In this document: in pieces, positions 10,391 through 21,870 of the stretch
Layout: every line of letters starts with the position of its first letter
Numbering within the stretch: the first letter of the stretch is position 1
Source: Sebastes aleutianus
Lineage: Eukaryota; Chordata; Actinopteri; Perciformes; Sebastidae
Assembly: GCA_916700875.1 (NCBI GenBank)
Contig: CAKAKS010000067.1
Span: forward strand, 2,792,909 to 2,856,908
DNA length: 64,000 nt
Direction: 5' to 3'
Notes under the pieces: generated by a model
Seen by the model: the letters and a program-made list of their open reading frames with translations, nothing else
What the model was told of the DNA's origin: nothing
Database searches by the model: none
Position numbers and translations under genes: made by a program

Positions 10391-12170
10391 AACAAGTGCA
10401 CATACCTAACTGAAATGTGACCGCTCCAAAAATGACTCATATGAGCGTTACCAACAAAACAAAACAAAGAACCCTTCACTATTTATCTTGCCTTACACAA
10501 CAGCATGTGTGTAGCTAGCAGCCAAATCTGGCCAGCAAAAAGAATAACCAAGGAGTTGTGAAACAACGTCCACTGTAGCATCAGTAACACTATATGGCAA
10601 AGAGTGGGAGGACCTTTGAACCAGTATTAGAGGGTGAACAGTGCTATATTCTTAGGACCTTTGTACCGTAAGATTTCAAGTCTACTGGCTCAGTATGAAT
10701 CTTGTGCACTGCAGAAATCATTTCAGTAAACTGTTGAATGTGTATGTGTTTATATTATTTTTATTAAAATAAAATGGGTGAAAATCCAACATATGTACCA
10801 CGTGGAACACCTTATCTTAGTAAATGACAGTAGGGAATTGCACCAGATCACAAGTTAAAACCTCTGCCACATTTTTCTTTTTTTGTCAGATCCAGTTTTA
10901 CCTGCTAAAACTAAAGCTGCAAATTTGAACGTTAGCAGCCAGAGGTGGTGTTCATATAACATTCACTAGTTTAAGATTAACATATCTTTGCAATGTGGTT
11001 TGAATTGCAAGTAACAGAGAGTTAAACATCTGACGGAACCTGCTCTGAGGCAATACCATGTGTCTGGAGGTGTAAACTATGACAAACCCACATTTATGAC
11101 TTGTTTCCTGTATACTTTGACAATCAATCATTGAAAGTGTGAATATGTCTTGTCTGCCAAGAACTCAGGTTTATTGTGAAATTTCTTTTTTCATTTTAAA
11201 ATGAACTTCTTTCTAGACATTTGTGCAAAGTGGTCATGTTTATACTGACGGCTTATATGAGCTCATTGAGGATATAAAGATAATAAAAACAACACCTCAT
11301 AAAAGAACTGGGAACACAGCTTAATAAAAATTCCACAGGATTCAAATGTCTTATCTCTCTGATTGAGCTGCGAGGCTACAGAAGGGACACAGTGTCATAT
11401 AAATTGTCTGGATTGCAGTTAGCACAGGGCAGGCTGGTAAATGTTTTACTCTTGTTGTGTAGGCGACACTCTTAGCGAAGCGAAGCTAATGGCTGATCTG
11501 CACGCTGGGATTTAAAGATTTAAAATGCTGGATAATGATTACCAAAGGGCAATGTGTCCTGAACTATTTCACACCGTGACTGTGGCTTTAAATTAGGAGA
11601 TTGTTTCTTGTGTTTTTCTAACACGGATCCAATCGGAAGTGTTGCAATTTGTGAGGAAAATACTTGACTGTCCTTTGAAAAGATTTGATTTGTTTCTTGA
11701 ATGTTTTGTTCTTTATAAGATCAAGTGTCAGTCACACTTTTCAGCGAGTGAACACTAAATTTTGGAAGTGTTTACTGTGCTGCTGTTGTGAGGAGACTGC
11801 TGGAGCCAAAGTGACAGTGAGTGACATGTGACAGTAACATTTTGTCACGTATAGGCCTACTGCATCTGTCTGTTTAAAGGACATCACTCTCAGTCAAAGT
11901 GAACATTGATCCTCAGACTTCTCCAGGCCCTTTTCGCTGCTGTCAGATCAAAACATTTGTATCCTCATGAAGCTGAACGAGGAGAAACCATGAAACACAC
12001 TCTTATTTTTAAATTGATAATGTCTGATTTTTGTATCACAAATGTATCACAGGGTTTGCATGGGGTTTGTGGTTCACCTGCACATAATCAATCAGTTTTA
12101 ACTAAGTAAAAACACAAGACATCATTGCAATTTAAAACTCAACACTAGAATAACATAACTAACAGCCTAC
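10391..12170. other. Gene-free unique sequence with a candidate regulatory block at about 11330-11620
   Basis: Mostly AT-rich single-copy sequence. The 11330-11620 part (GATAATGATTACC, TTTAAATTAGGAG, CGAAGCTAATGGC) is repeat-free and resembles enhancer-like non-coding DNA. No gene seen. Confidence 0.3.
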
Positions 12171-12174
12171 ACAT

Positions 12175-13197
12175 GGATGGGTTACTGGCTGGATTACTGA
12201 GCGGGCCTATCGGACACAGGCCCAGGGTCCCAAAGTCTCAGGGCCCACCCCCGGCCTTCACCTACAAATGTCACTCAAAGAAACATAAAACAACTACAAA
12301 GAGACATAAAAAGACTACAGAGAGACCAAAAGAACAAAAAAAGAGACACAAAATGATCCCAAAAAGACTCCAAACAACTACAAAGAGACACAAAATGACC
12401 ACAAAAAGATACAAAGCGACTACAAAGAGACACAAAACAACTACAAAGAGACACAAAATGACCACAAAGAGACACAAAGTGACTACAAAGAGACTCAAAA
12501 CAACTACAAAGAGACACAAAATGACCACAAAAAGATACAAAGCGACTACGAAGAGACTCAAAACAACTACAAAGAGACACAAAATGACCATCAAGAGACA
12601 CAAAGTGACTACAAAGAGACACAAAACAACTGCAAAGAGACACCAAATAACTACAAAGAGACACAATATGTCCACAAAAAGATACAAAGCGACTACAAAG
12701 AGACTCAAAACAACTACAAAGAGACACAAAATGACCATAAAGAGACACAAAGTGACTACAAAGAGACACCAAACAACTACAAAGACACACAAAGCAACTA
12801 CAGAGACACAAAAAATACAGAGACACAAAATGACCTCAAAGAGACTCAAAACAACTACAAAGAGACACCAAATAACTACAAAGAGACACAAAATGTCCAC
12901 AAAAAGACACAAAATGATCACAAATAGACTCAAATCAACTACAATGGCACAAAAAATACAAAGAGACACAAAATTATCACAAAGAGATGCAAAACAACCA
13001 CAAAGAGACACCAAACAACTACAAAGAGACACAAAATGATCACAAAGAGACACACAATGACCACAAATAGACACACAGAGAGATGGGTGACGACTCCAAA
13101 GAGACACAAAACAACAGGCTAAACTAACTACAGTCTGTGAGAGGTGATGGGGCCTTCTGCATGTCTGTGCCCAGGGGCCCATTGTCTCATCATCCGC
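12175..13197. repeat. 21-bp minisatellite (about 39 units) inside a flanking dispersed repeat
   Basis: From about 12290 to 13110 the unit CAAAACAACTACAAAGAGACA and variants repeats about 39 times. Because 21 is divisible by three, one plus frame (12173-13039; heptads like TTTKRHK) and two minus frames (12271-13182 and 12275-12826; CLFVVVL- and SLCSCFV-like heptads) stay open. These are not genes. The array is bounded by GGCCCAGGGTCCC (from 12219) and GCCCAGGGGCCC (from 13169), which suggests that it sits inside a mobile or duplicated unit. Confidence 0.9.
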
Positions 13198-13734
13198 CTA
13201 CACCGTGTCCACCTGACAGCCTCGGGATCTCCTCTCCCGGATAATGATTACCTGCCTGTAATCTAGTATCATGCAGACTTGTTAATGTTTTCTTATGGTG
13301 TTTACTACACTGCACTGGACTAACTGTAGTAGGCAAGAAGGAGATAACAGCAGCATTCTGTGTTTTTCTGGCTCAATGGCATGACTTCCTTGGGACACTT
13401 GACTGGAAAAGAGCAATCCGTTATGTTAATTAGTTACACCTGTGCTGTTCACCATGAGAAAAGAGTGCTTAGAATGAGTACACAGAAAGTTCACAGAGAA
13501 AAGAACACCACCAAAAAGTCAAACCTCAGTGACAGAAAATCTGAAAAAAAAAAGACACATTAGCGCCCACACTGTTTGACTGACAGGTAAGCTGCGGGGA
13601 GTGCAGAAATGAGTGCTCAGTAACAAAGCTGGAGATGTACTGTAAGTTATGGGAGTTTAAAAAAAATAAAATACACTTAAACATTATTAAAATCATCACA
13701 TACATACAGGCACATACATTACATTTGACTTCTG
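13198..13734. other. Gene-free unique sequence
   Basis: Small Lys-rich frames at 13360-13835 have no recognisable domain. No RNA gene or element end seen. Confidence 0.45.
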
Positions 13735-13747
13735 CATTTAACCCATC

Positions 13748-14110
13748 CCATCGTTCTCATCCCAACTTGTCACATACTGACGCTTTGTCAGTCTCCTCGG
13801 CGTCACTTTTTCCGTTGCACTTAACACTTGCTTAACGAGCCCTCGGTGTCATTTTTTGGTTGCAGTAAACACGTGCTTAATGTTGTGAATTAAACAAAAA
13901 CACTTGCTCAGGTTTAGGCAACAAAACCACGACAGTTAGGTTTAGGAAAAAAACAACGTGGTTGGGTTTAACATTTTTACAGTGCAAATGTGATTTGATG
14001 TTATGAGGACACGAGCGATCAGCTGATTGTACAGTGAAAGTGAACCGTGACGCACGCGACACGAACAGCGGTCTCCTGGATGAAAGCCTTATGTTTGTTG
14101 AACCCATATA
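13748..14110 (-). repeat. P-family repeat, near full length, one end block recognisable
   Basis: Starts with the end block CGTTCTCATCCCAACTTGTC followed by GACGCTTTGTCA. Then come AACAAAAACACTTGCTCAGG, GTTAGGTTTAGGAAAAAAAC, a GATCAGCTGATTGTACAGTG stretch and GCGGTCTCCTGGATGAAAGC, ending near GTTGAACCCAT. The same block order recurs at 25010-25360. The 83-codon minus frame across it is repeat-derived. Confidence 0.8.
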
Positions 14111-14506
14111 ATACTTCACCACACACACTTAGTTATTGGAAAGCCCAGTGCATCTCCTACTGCCGCGAAAGGATGCCTTGAGTGGCAGTGTCAAATGAAG
14201 TATAAATGGGTTGATGATCAGCGTTAGAGGTGCAACTTCACTAATATAAAACTTTAACTGAACTTCTATTTTCAAACAATTTACTGTGTGGACAAAATAC
14301 GAGGACTGTCTTTATTCCAGCTGCAGGTATGAACTGAACTGAAGTCTGAGGGTTGAACATGGAAGCTGGTGTTGGAAGCTCACTGGTTTGAATCAGAATA
14401 TGTGAGTGGAGCAGCAGCAACCTCTCACTCTGCTCTAGGTTTACTATATTCACTCCACTTTGCACATATTCACTTGGTTGTCAGTTATCATCATTATCTT
14501 TCTGAC
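14111..14506. other. Gene-free unique sequence
   Basis: Nothing recognised; the 74-codon minus frame at 14241-14465 has no domain. Confidence 0.45.
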
Positions 14507-15236
14507 AATATTTGGTAACACTTCATTTTACAGGTCCGCAAATTTCACAAAAGTAGATGATAATTAGCAAGTAACATGTTTGAAATTACCCCAACATTTA
14601 CCAATAAAGTATCAAAAATGACCCCAAGATTATTTAATAATTATATTCTGCTATTTCCCAAAGCAGGTAATAAATAGCTAGTAATTTCTTTAATACATTT
14701 CCAGGAAAGTAATACGAAGTTAATTGATAGGCATGATTGCAAACGCTTTATTCCCAGGTCCGCTGTTTACTGGTAAATATGACCTCATTTATATCTAATA
14801 TTCACATCACATCACCTTATATGTAACTTCTGCATAACAGGCGTGCAACTGGATTCCAACTAGTTTCTGCTTAACTTCTGCAGAGCTGGCCACTAAATTG
14901 AAGTTAGTTTATACATATTTGGGGTATTAATTAAGAAATTTCAAATAAGTTACTTTCTAATTAATATCTACTTACCAGCAGAAATAAAGTGTTTGTATAA
15001 TCATGCCTATCAAATTAACTATGTATTTTTTTCCTGGAAATATATTAAATAAATGACCAGCTATTTATTATTGCTTGTTGGGAAATAGCAGAATAAAATA
15101 ATTAAATAATGTTGTAGTAATTTTCGTTAAATTTTGAGGTAAATATTGGGTAATATGGCAGTAATTTCAATTACATTACTTGCTAAATATCACCTACTTA
15201 CCATGAAATTTGTAAAATGAAGTGTTACCAAATATT
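14507..15236. mobile_element. Long hairpin (foldback) DNA element, copy 1
   Basis: The outer ends AATATTTGGTAACACTTCAT (from 14507) and its exact complement ATGAAGTGTTACCAAATATT (to 15236) match perfectly over 26 bp. Inverted similarity continues inward for about 300 bp on each side: ATTCTGCTATTTCCCAAAGC against TTGGGAAATAGCAGAAT, and TTAATTGATAGGCATGATTG against ATCATGCCTATCAAATTAA. Only about 100 bp in the centre is unpaired. A related element lies at 16242-16870. There is no coding capacity. The TSD is not resolved because the flank is part of the palindrome. Confidence 0.88.
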
Positions 15237-16241
15237 TTTATGTTAAGTTGTTCACAATTTGGTGAAAGCTGCCTGATAACACTTCACCAGGATGCTGCAG
15301 TATGTTTGTGACTTGGAGCAAGAGGGAACATCAATGGTTGGAACTTGATATGTAAAATGAATGTGTGCCCCTTTAATATGCGAGATAAATCACACCAGCA
15401 AAAGTCAAGAAATAACGCTGGTTGTTTTAATGCCATGGTAATGTAGAGCTTACAACACATGTATGGATGCAATTAATCAGTGTAAAAACACACTCAAATC
15501 ACACACTGAACTAAATGTAGGTACAATTATTACTTCCAGACTTGCTTTCGGCATGGTTGCAGTGACACTGAGCTGCTCTCAGATATGAATATGTGGAGCT
15601 GAATGAGTGAAATCAGGGCAAATGAAAAAAGCATGAGGGATTAGCAGAGTTTCCTGGATAAATAAGGGAAGGTTGAAAAGCAACTCCAGGAAATGTGTGC
15701 TTCTTTGTGAAACATCCACGTCTGACATATGACCTGTCAATCTAAGTCACAGTTGGACCTGATTAAGCTGATGAAACCAACAGAGAGCCACTTGAAACTG
15801 ACAAAGACGCATTCCACTTTGTACGTGTCAGACGGTGTTGTTCCAGCAGCAACAGGCTGACAGTTATATGAAGGCAGATGTTAAAGGCAGCTCCAAAAAT
15901 AAACTCTCTCAACAGGTCTTTGATACTCACTCTTTAAAAAATCTGCCAATGAGGTGAGATGAGTTCACTTGTTTCCAGTGCAAATGAACTTAAATCAAGA
16001 ATGGTGTTGCATCAGGTGGCGTCATCTTGACACCTTAGCACCTGATCTGCATACTTCTGACAGGTTTGTAGTGGAGGAAAACTCTTTTTTTTAACTATGA
16101 TTTATTTGATTATTTTGAAAGTTCTGTGCTGATTTGGTTAAACTGATTAGATTCACCATGCACACCCCAATATTCTCCAGCCTGACTACTGTGCCTAAAA
16201 ACAGCATTATTGGCATATATTACAAATAACTACAAAAAACA
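15237..16241. other. Gene-free unique sequence between two hairpin elements
   Basis: No gene or element end recognised. Confidence 0.45.
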
Positions 16242-16870
16242 GGTCACACTTAATTTTACAGGTCCGCAAATTTCATGGTAATTAGGTGATAATTAGCGAG
16301 TAACCTACCTGAAATTCCTTTGGAATTACTGCCAAATTACCCCAATATTTACCTCACAATTAATCGAAAATTACTTTATTATAAACATTATTTAATAATT
16401 ATATTCTGCCATTTCCCAATAGCTGGTAATTTATTTATTATATTTCCAGGAATTGAATACAAAGTTAATTGATATGCTTTATTTCCATGTCTGCTGGTAA
16501 GTAGATAATAATTACCAAATAATTTTTTTGAAATTTCTTTAAAAAACTCCCTGAATCATGACATTATCTACCAGGTTACATTTGTGTGGACATAAGTCAC
16601 AATGGTGAGATTTGTGCCTGATCAGAAGTGTCTTCTATTAGTTTTGGTTTTCGACCTCCGATGAAGAGCAGCCGCTTCTCAAGCCTAAGGGCCCTATCTT
16701 AACCATTATATGCTATTTTAGCATATCATTATCAAATAATGTTTATAATAAAGTAATTTTCTCTAAATTTTGAGGTAAATATTGGAGTATTGACAAATTT
16801 CAAATAGGTTACTTGCTAATTATCACCTAATTACCATGAAAATTGCGGACCTGTGAAATGATGTGTGACC
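16242..16870. mobile_element. Long hairpin (foldback) DNA element, copy 2, diverged centre
   Basis: The left end GGTCACACTTAATTTTACAG, then GTCCGCAAATTTCATGG, AATTAGGTGATAATTAGC and GAGTAACC, is mirrored by GGTTACTTGCTAATTATCAC, CTAATTACCATGAAAATTGC, GGACCTGTGAAATG and GTGTGACC at the right end. Arms share blocks with 14507-15236 (AATTATATTCTGCCATTTCCC). The central part, about 16560-16710, is unrelated to copy 1. Confidence 0.8.
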
Positions 16871-17099
16871 CAAAAACACATACAGGACACAAAGCAGTTC
16901 AACTCCTTTTGTTTGACTTGGGTAAAACTGTAAAAATTGCAAACGTGTTGCAATGAGGTCCAACTCAACTTTATGAACACTCCCAGTAAAAGAAAAATAA
17001 CCATCGCTTTACCTTTTCTTTTTCACCATACGTTCACTGCACTGAGAAGCATCGCTACAGGCACGGCCGCTTCAAAAACGCCTTGGCAAAGTGCGTCAG

Positions 17100-17715
17100 G
17101 CAAACAGCCCAGTCTCATGGCAGAGCATGTAAGAGAACCGCTTGTCCACCAGAAGAAAGCGTGTCAGTGTCACGTTTGTGCCGAGACGCGAATATTACAC
17201 GCCTTCGTAAGGGTGCAGTGTTTTGTAGTGATGGTTGTCTCGTGACGTTTGTCAAATGTTTTCCATACCCAGTACAAAGCTCCGAGCTAGTGACATAGTA
17301 TAAAAAGTGAGAAAGACCACTTATGGTGGGGTGTGGGGAGGTGAATGGGTCCAACAAACACAGGACTTTCAACTGGGAGACCGGTGTTTTGTTTTGTAAG
17401 TTACATTAATGACGTTTGTCACGTGTTTTGTAGTGACGGTAGTTCGGTGATCGTTTTCCACACTGACGTTATGTTTTTGTTTTACTTAGTTTACGTACTT
17501 ACTTTAAGCCCAACCATGACGTTTTCCCTTAACCTAACTAAGTGGTTTTCTTTCCTGATCCTCAGTCCATGGCTTTGTTGCCCCATGCTGGTACTGCACG
17601 TTAACACAAGTGTGTAATATCCACTTCTCTGCGAGGCAAAACGTGACACTGACACATGTCCTCTGGTGGACAGGCGGGTCTATAACACGCCGTGGTGTGA
17701 TATCAGGTGCAGACA
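17100..17715. mobile_element. Long-TIR foldback element with a P-family core, copy 2
   Basis: The left arm (CTTGTCCACCAGAAGAAAGC, GTCAGTGTCACGTT, GCGAATATTACACG) is inverted at the right (GTGTAATATCCACTTCTCTG, AACGTGACACTGACAC, CCTCTGGTGGACAGGCGGG). The core carries GGGAGACCGGTGTTTTG, AAGCCCAACCATGACG and TTAACCTAACTAAGTGG, so it shows more P-family core than copy 1. Frames at 16937-17764 are by-products. Confidence 0.82.
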
Positions 17716-18104
17716 AAACAGCGTAGTGCGCCTGTGAATCAGTGCTGCTTGCGTAACCGATCATGTGATTAACGGAAAAATGTGGTCTCTCTCTCTCTCT
17801 GAAAGCCTACATGAAACTATCACGACATGAGATATGAATTCCCCCTTCCCTCTCACAGTCCAACAGCTAACTAGCTAGCTAGTCAACCGGTGTTATGTAG
17901 AAGTCTGTTCCTCTATCGAATACTGTTTCCCTCATATTGAAATGATAGCATCCCCCCTGGGTAGTTAGGGTTAGGGATAAGGGTTGGTTCAAGTTTAGGT
18001 AAGGGGAAACACATTTCGACGGGGAAACAACTTTTGACACAACACCGTCATCGGAAGTGGTAAAGTAGTAAAGCCTGCCTCTTGCTTGATTGTTTTTTTC
18101 GTGT
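17716..18104. other. Gene-free sequence
   Basis: Contains a short CT run (about 17788-17801), CTAGCTAGCTAG near 17872 and an isolated TTAGGGTTAGGG at 17965-17976. No gene seen. Confidence 0.45.
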
Positions 18105-18400
18105 TTTAGCGTTGACACGTTTCTATCGATGCACCTTGTGTGTGCCATTCATCACATTCTGCCACTTCGTCACGAAAGTGGCAGTGTCATTTTAGGATTA
18201 GGCAACAAAACCACTGAGTTAGGTTTAGGAGAAAACTACATGTTTTGGTTTAAAACGACTACTTTGGTACAGTGAAATGACACTGAACGTTGGGAAAACG
18301 GAACACAAATGAACAGATTGTAACTTGAAAATGAAACTTAACACACAGGACACGAACGGCGGTCTCCTGGATGAAAGCCTTGTGTTTGTTTGAATACATT
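18105..18400 (-). repeat. P-family repeat
   Basis: Contains GGATTAGGCAACAAAACCAC, GTTAGGTTTAGGAGAAAAC, and GCGGTCTCCTGGATGAAAGC followed by GTGTTTGTTTGAA. The block order matches 13748-14110. Confidence 0.78.
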
Positions 18401-18814
18401 CATGAGTCAGACTTCACTATTATCAATTATTTGGGCATTATTAAAGATGACTCATTAGAACAAATTAAAACAACAAGCAACCCATCTTTTTATTCTTTTT
18501 ATCTTTGACTGAGGCGATGCAGCCTTCACCTCCTGACGCCTCTATGGTTGCTCATAATTTTTGGTGATCTAGTCATTTTAGCTTAAACCCTGCTGCAGCA
18601 TTCATTGTAACTTGAATGGATACTTGTTGCCGTGTGTCTGAGTGAAGAGGCCCAGTCCTGGTCGACTTAGCCGTGTGACACGCGATAGGGTCCAAATCCA
18701 AAGTGGAATGGCTGCAGGCTTCAACCTGCGCTTAAGAGGGTCACTGCTGAACAAAGGGGGTTCAGTCAGTAGCTGAGAGGCTGCACACACTGAAAGGAAC
18801 ATGGGGCCAAGGCA
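18401..18814. other. Gene-free unique sequence
   Basis: Nothing recognised. Confidence 0.45.
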
Positions 18815-18846
<32 letters not shown>

Positions 18847-18855
18847 GTGTGTGTG

Positions 18856-18891
<36 letters not shown>
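18815..18891. repeat. (GT)n microsatellite with GC interruptions
   Basis: A 77-bp GT run broken twice by GCGT. Confidence 0.97.
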
Positions 18892-18893
<2 letters not shown>

Positions 18894-19538
18894 TGAGCAT
18901 GTTGCAGGTTGAAGTTTTAACTCAACAAACGTTTCCAAGAGCGAAATGTGTGTTTGTCTTAAATGTCTTTATTTCTTCTCCTCACGTCTTAGAGTCTCCA
19001 TCCTAAGACATTAGGAAGTGATGCGAGCACAGAGGAATACAGGAAATATGTATTTAGTGAAATGAGCCGTCCTTTCCTCTAAAGCGTCATCCGTGGTGAC
19101 GGGAGTTCCTGATGATGGCTGCACTGCTGAGTTCAGCTGCCCAAATAATAAAAAGGGTGACTAGTTACGACTAAGGCTGATGTCTTTGCACATGACAACA
19201 ATGCAAATCTAGAGGTTCCTTTTCCAGACCAATACTTACTGTAACATGCAGTCAGTAAATCTTTAACAGAAAAGAAATCAAATCTAAAAAGTTTGAAGAA
19301 CAAGAATAATTGGTTCTATGACGGGACATTCATTTAGGACTCTTGTTTAGTTCCTGTTTGCTCACATGCTATATGTAAAGCATTTTGCTCCATTTATTCA
19401 TCCGTGCAGTTGGACCGAATGAACACTGGAAATACATGGAGGGACTATTGATCAGATTGTTATTGTAATAACATAAATCTTTTTTTTTTTAACATCTTTT
19501 GCCCGGTTGCACCGGGAGGGGAAAATAATTTTTTTTCT
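18892..19538. other. Gene-free unique sequence
   Basis: A small hairpin-like CCCGGTTGCACCGGG occurs near 19502. No gene seen. Confidence 0.45.
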
Positions 19539-19539
19539 A

Positions 19540-19640
19540 AGGATTTTTTTTTCTTTATTTGATAGAAAGGACAGACAGGAAAGTCAAGGGAGAGAGAGGG
19601 GATGACATGCAGCAAACTCAGTCTTAATGGTACGCGTTCT
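19540..19640 (-). mobile_element. Fragment of a tRNA-derived SINE (tail part)
   Basis: On the minus strand, TTTGCTGCATGTCATCCCCT, a CTCTCTC run and TTTCCTGTCTGTCC form the body of a fish SINE whose tRNA part usually precedes GCTGCATGTC. The head is not recognisable here. A related piece is at 60676-60800. Confidence 0.5.
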
Positions 19641-20160
19641 CCTCAACAACTTTAAATTGTCTGTCTCACAGTGTTTCCCAATTTATTAAAATTATTTTGT
19701 GCATAAGAGACAGCCTTTATTTTAATCTGACTATTTGTGGCATGTTGATAGGTATATGGGAATGTAACTAGTCCGACCTTGTCCGTTGTAACTTCTATCT
19801 AAAAGTGACCAGGGTGCTTATTACTTGAGGCCGACATGTTAAATTGGCATCAGATTAACGTACAGGGGGTCATATCTGAAAGGGGTAAGTATGATAGCCG
19901 GAATGTGCTGCTCGCTGCAGGGAGTCACAGTGTGTGGGCTTACATAGATAACAACTGGCGCAGGTGTTTTGAAGTACATCATACAAAATAAAATGAGATG
20001 CATCCATTATCTCATTGGTCTCTTTTATTTTCCTGTAATGTTGCATTTACTGTCAATCACAGAAATTCACTGGCTCTTTGGCTCCATCCACTAATGAACC
20101 AATGAAATCATTTCTGCTCCTCACTAACTACAATTCTGGACCGTACTATGTGTGTTTATC
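19641..20160. other. Gene-free unique sequence
   Basis: Nothing recognised. Confidence 0.45.
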
Positions 20161-20194
20161 TGTGTGTGTGTATGTGTGTGTGTGTGTGTGTGTG
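20161..20194. repeat. (TG)n microsatellite
   Basis: A 34-bp TG run with one TATG interruption. Confidence 0.95.
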
Positions 20195-21400
20195 CAGGCC
20201 AAAGCATGCAAAGACATTGTTGTCTGGTTATTTAGCCAAGAGCAAGAAGTGTGACTGAGATTTTCATAGATTAAATTCTTGCTAAAAGACAAAGATCGTC
20301 CAGTTGGATTTGATAAAATGTTACGCAGCAGCGCTTTCTGTCCACGAGTGCATCTTGAGAAAATCAATTCAGAAATCTTTGAAAGCCTTTTTATCTTTAT
20401 TATTTATTCTTTTTGTGTTTTGTCGGGTCACACCTGCCGTCTCTCCTGCTGCCTGGTGAGCATTGTACCGCGCACTGAATTCCTCCAAGAATGCAGCATT
20501 TCTCAAGAGAACTGATTGACGTGTCGTCTTTTATTCGGTCAGTGATATCTGTTGTCTCAGATATTCCTTGAACATCACACAGAGGCTCAGCTTTCACAAT
20601 AAACTCCCCTTTCCATGAGAACGCTCCAAAATCCCCAGACATGACTGCTCGAAACAATATCCGTATTATTCTAGAGGAATAATACAGTAAACGTTCCCAT
20701 ACAGTCAAGAGCTGTCTGCAGATCGTGCCTCTCTCGCCTTTTATTGCAGCTCTTTCCAAATCCAAACTCTTGTAGTGCCTGTTATATGGCTTCCCACACA
20801 GTTTTGGCAGAGAGGCTCCTCAAATCGAGGAATATTTCACCTCTTGAGCCAAACGTGAAGTGCCAAACCTGCGAAACACAGCGACTGCCTCGGCTTTTCA
20901 CTCCGCCTGGCACACATCATTCAATGTCAGGCCATTTCCCACGCCAAATAGGCTTAGAAAGCTAAAAAAGAAGAGAAGAAAAGAAGAAAGTCCTGTCAAG
21001 TTTTTCCACTTGGTTTTGTTCTCTTTTTCTACTTCTGTGTTTTTTCACCTCAGTATCTATTTGTCCCCTCTTCTTTTCTCCTTTTCCCTCCCTCCTCCAC
21101 CTCCTCCACCTCCTCCCCTCTCCTCCTTCTTTGCACGTCTAACATGTCATTCTTCGTCTTTTGTACCTACGGGCCTTTTTCCCTATTGAACTCCCCGCCC
21201 TCTCCACTCCTTTGGCTCTCCCTTTCCCTCTCAGGGGCCTAATTATGAGCCGGCATTAAATAAAAACATTTATATTTCTCCCAAAAAAAAAAAAAAGGCT
21301 TCTCTCTGTGCTTTTTCTGGACAATGAGGGCTTGTGATTCTCCCCTCCCTCCTGCTCCCCTCTTTCTGTCTCTTTTTCCGCTGAGTGGCCATTCACTGGG
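20195..21400. other. Gene-free unique sequence with a pyrimidine-rich tract at 21005-21240
   Basis: Frames such as 20400-20765 minus have no recognisable domain. From about 21005 to 21240 the plus strand is CT-rich, with CTCCTCCACCTCCTCC-like iterations. A 14-A run sits near 21283-21297. Confidence 0.45.
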
Positions 21401-21637
21401 GGTCTTTGTCTCTCTTTGTGATTGGCTCGCTGTAGGACTCCTAGGGGGCAGTAATTGTGTCTCATTAAGTCTTACAGTAGTCGTGAGGGGAGTGTAGCGG
21501 GGTGGGAAGTGAGGGGGAGTTCGCCGCGCAAGGCCCCGCAATTAGAAATCCCAGAGAGCTTGAATGGGAGCCCTAATCAGGCCACAATGGCTGGGGCTCC
21601 CTGCCTATTAGGCCAAAAAGGAAGTGTTGCCATTGTC

Positions 21638-21640
<3 letters not shown>
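21401..21640. other. Candidate conserved non-coding element
   Basis: Repeat-free, GC-balanced sequence containing GGGGCAGTAATTGTGTC, GCAATTAGAAATCCC, GAGCCCTAATCAGGCC and GCCTATTAGGCC, a dense series of homeodomain-type sites in an otherwise non-coding stretch. The pattern strongly resembles vertebrate developmental enhancers. No frame here encodes a recognisable protein. Confidence 0.4.

Positions 21641-21690
<50 letters not shown>
21641..21690. repeat. (AC)n microsatellite, 25 units
   Basis: A pure 50-bp AC run. A looser CA-rich stretch follows at about 21803-21870. Confidence 0.97.
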
Positions 21691-21693
<3 letters not shown>

Positions 21694-21870
21694 GAATGCA
21701 TGCAGCACAGCGGGGATGGATGTAGTTGTGTGGTGGCGTCATCCCAGAGGCCAATTTGGAAAGATTGGGGGACTTAAGAGAGCTTTTCACTGTCTCAGTC
21801 ACGACACACACACATGCATGCACTCACAAAGTCATGCACACACACAGGTGCAGGCACACACACACACACT

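Noticed and set aside
12173..13182. Long open frames of 288, 303 and 183 codons
   Set aside because: They come from a 21-bp tandem array, whose unit length keeps several frames open on both strands. There is no start context, intron pattern or domain.
17965..17976. TTAGGGTTAGGG, a telomere-like word
   Set aside because: Only two units, in a sequence context similar to the CCTAACCC-type core of the local repeats; not an interstitial telomere array.
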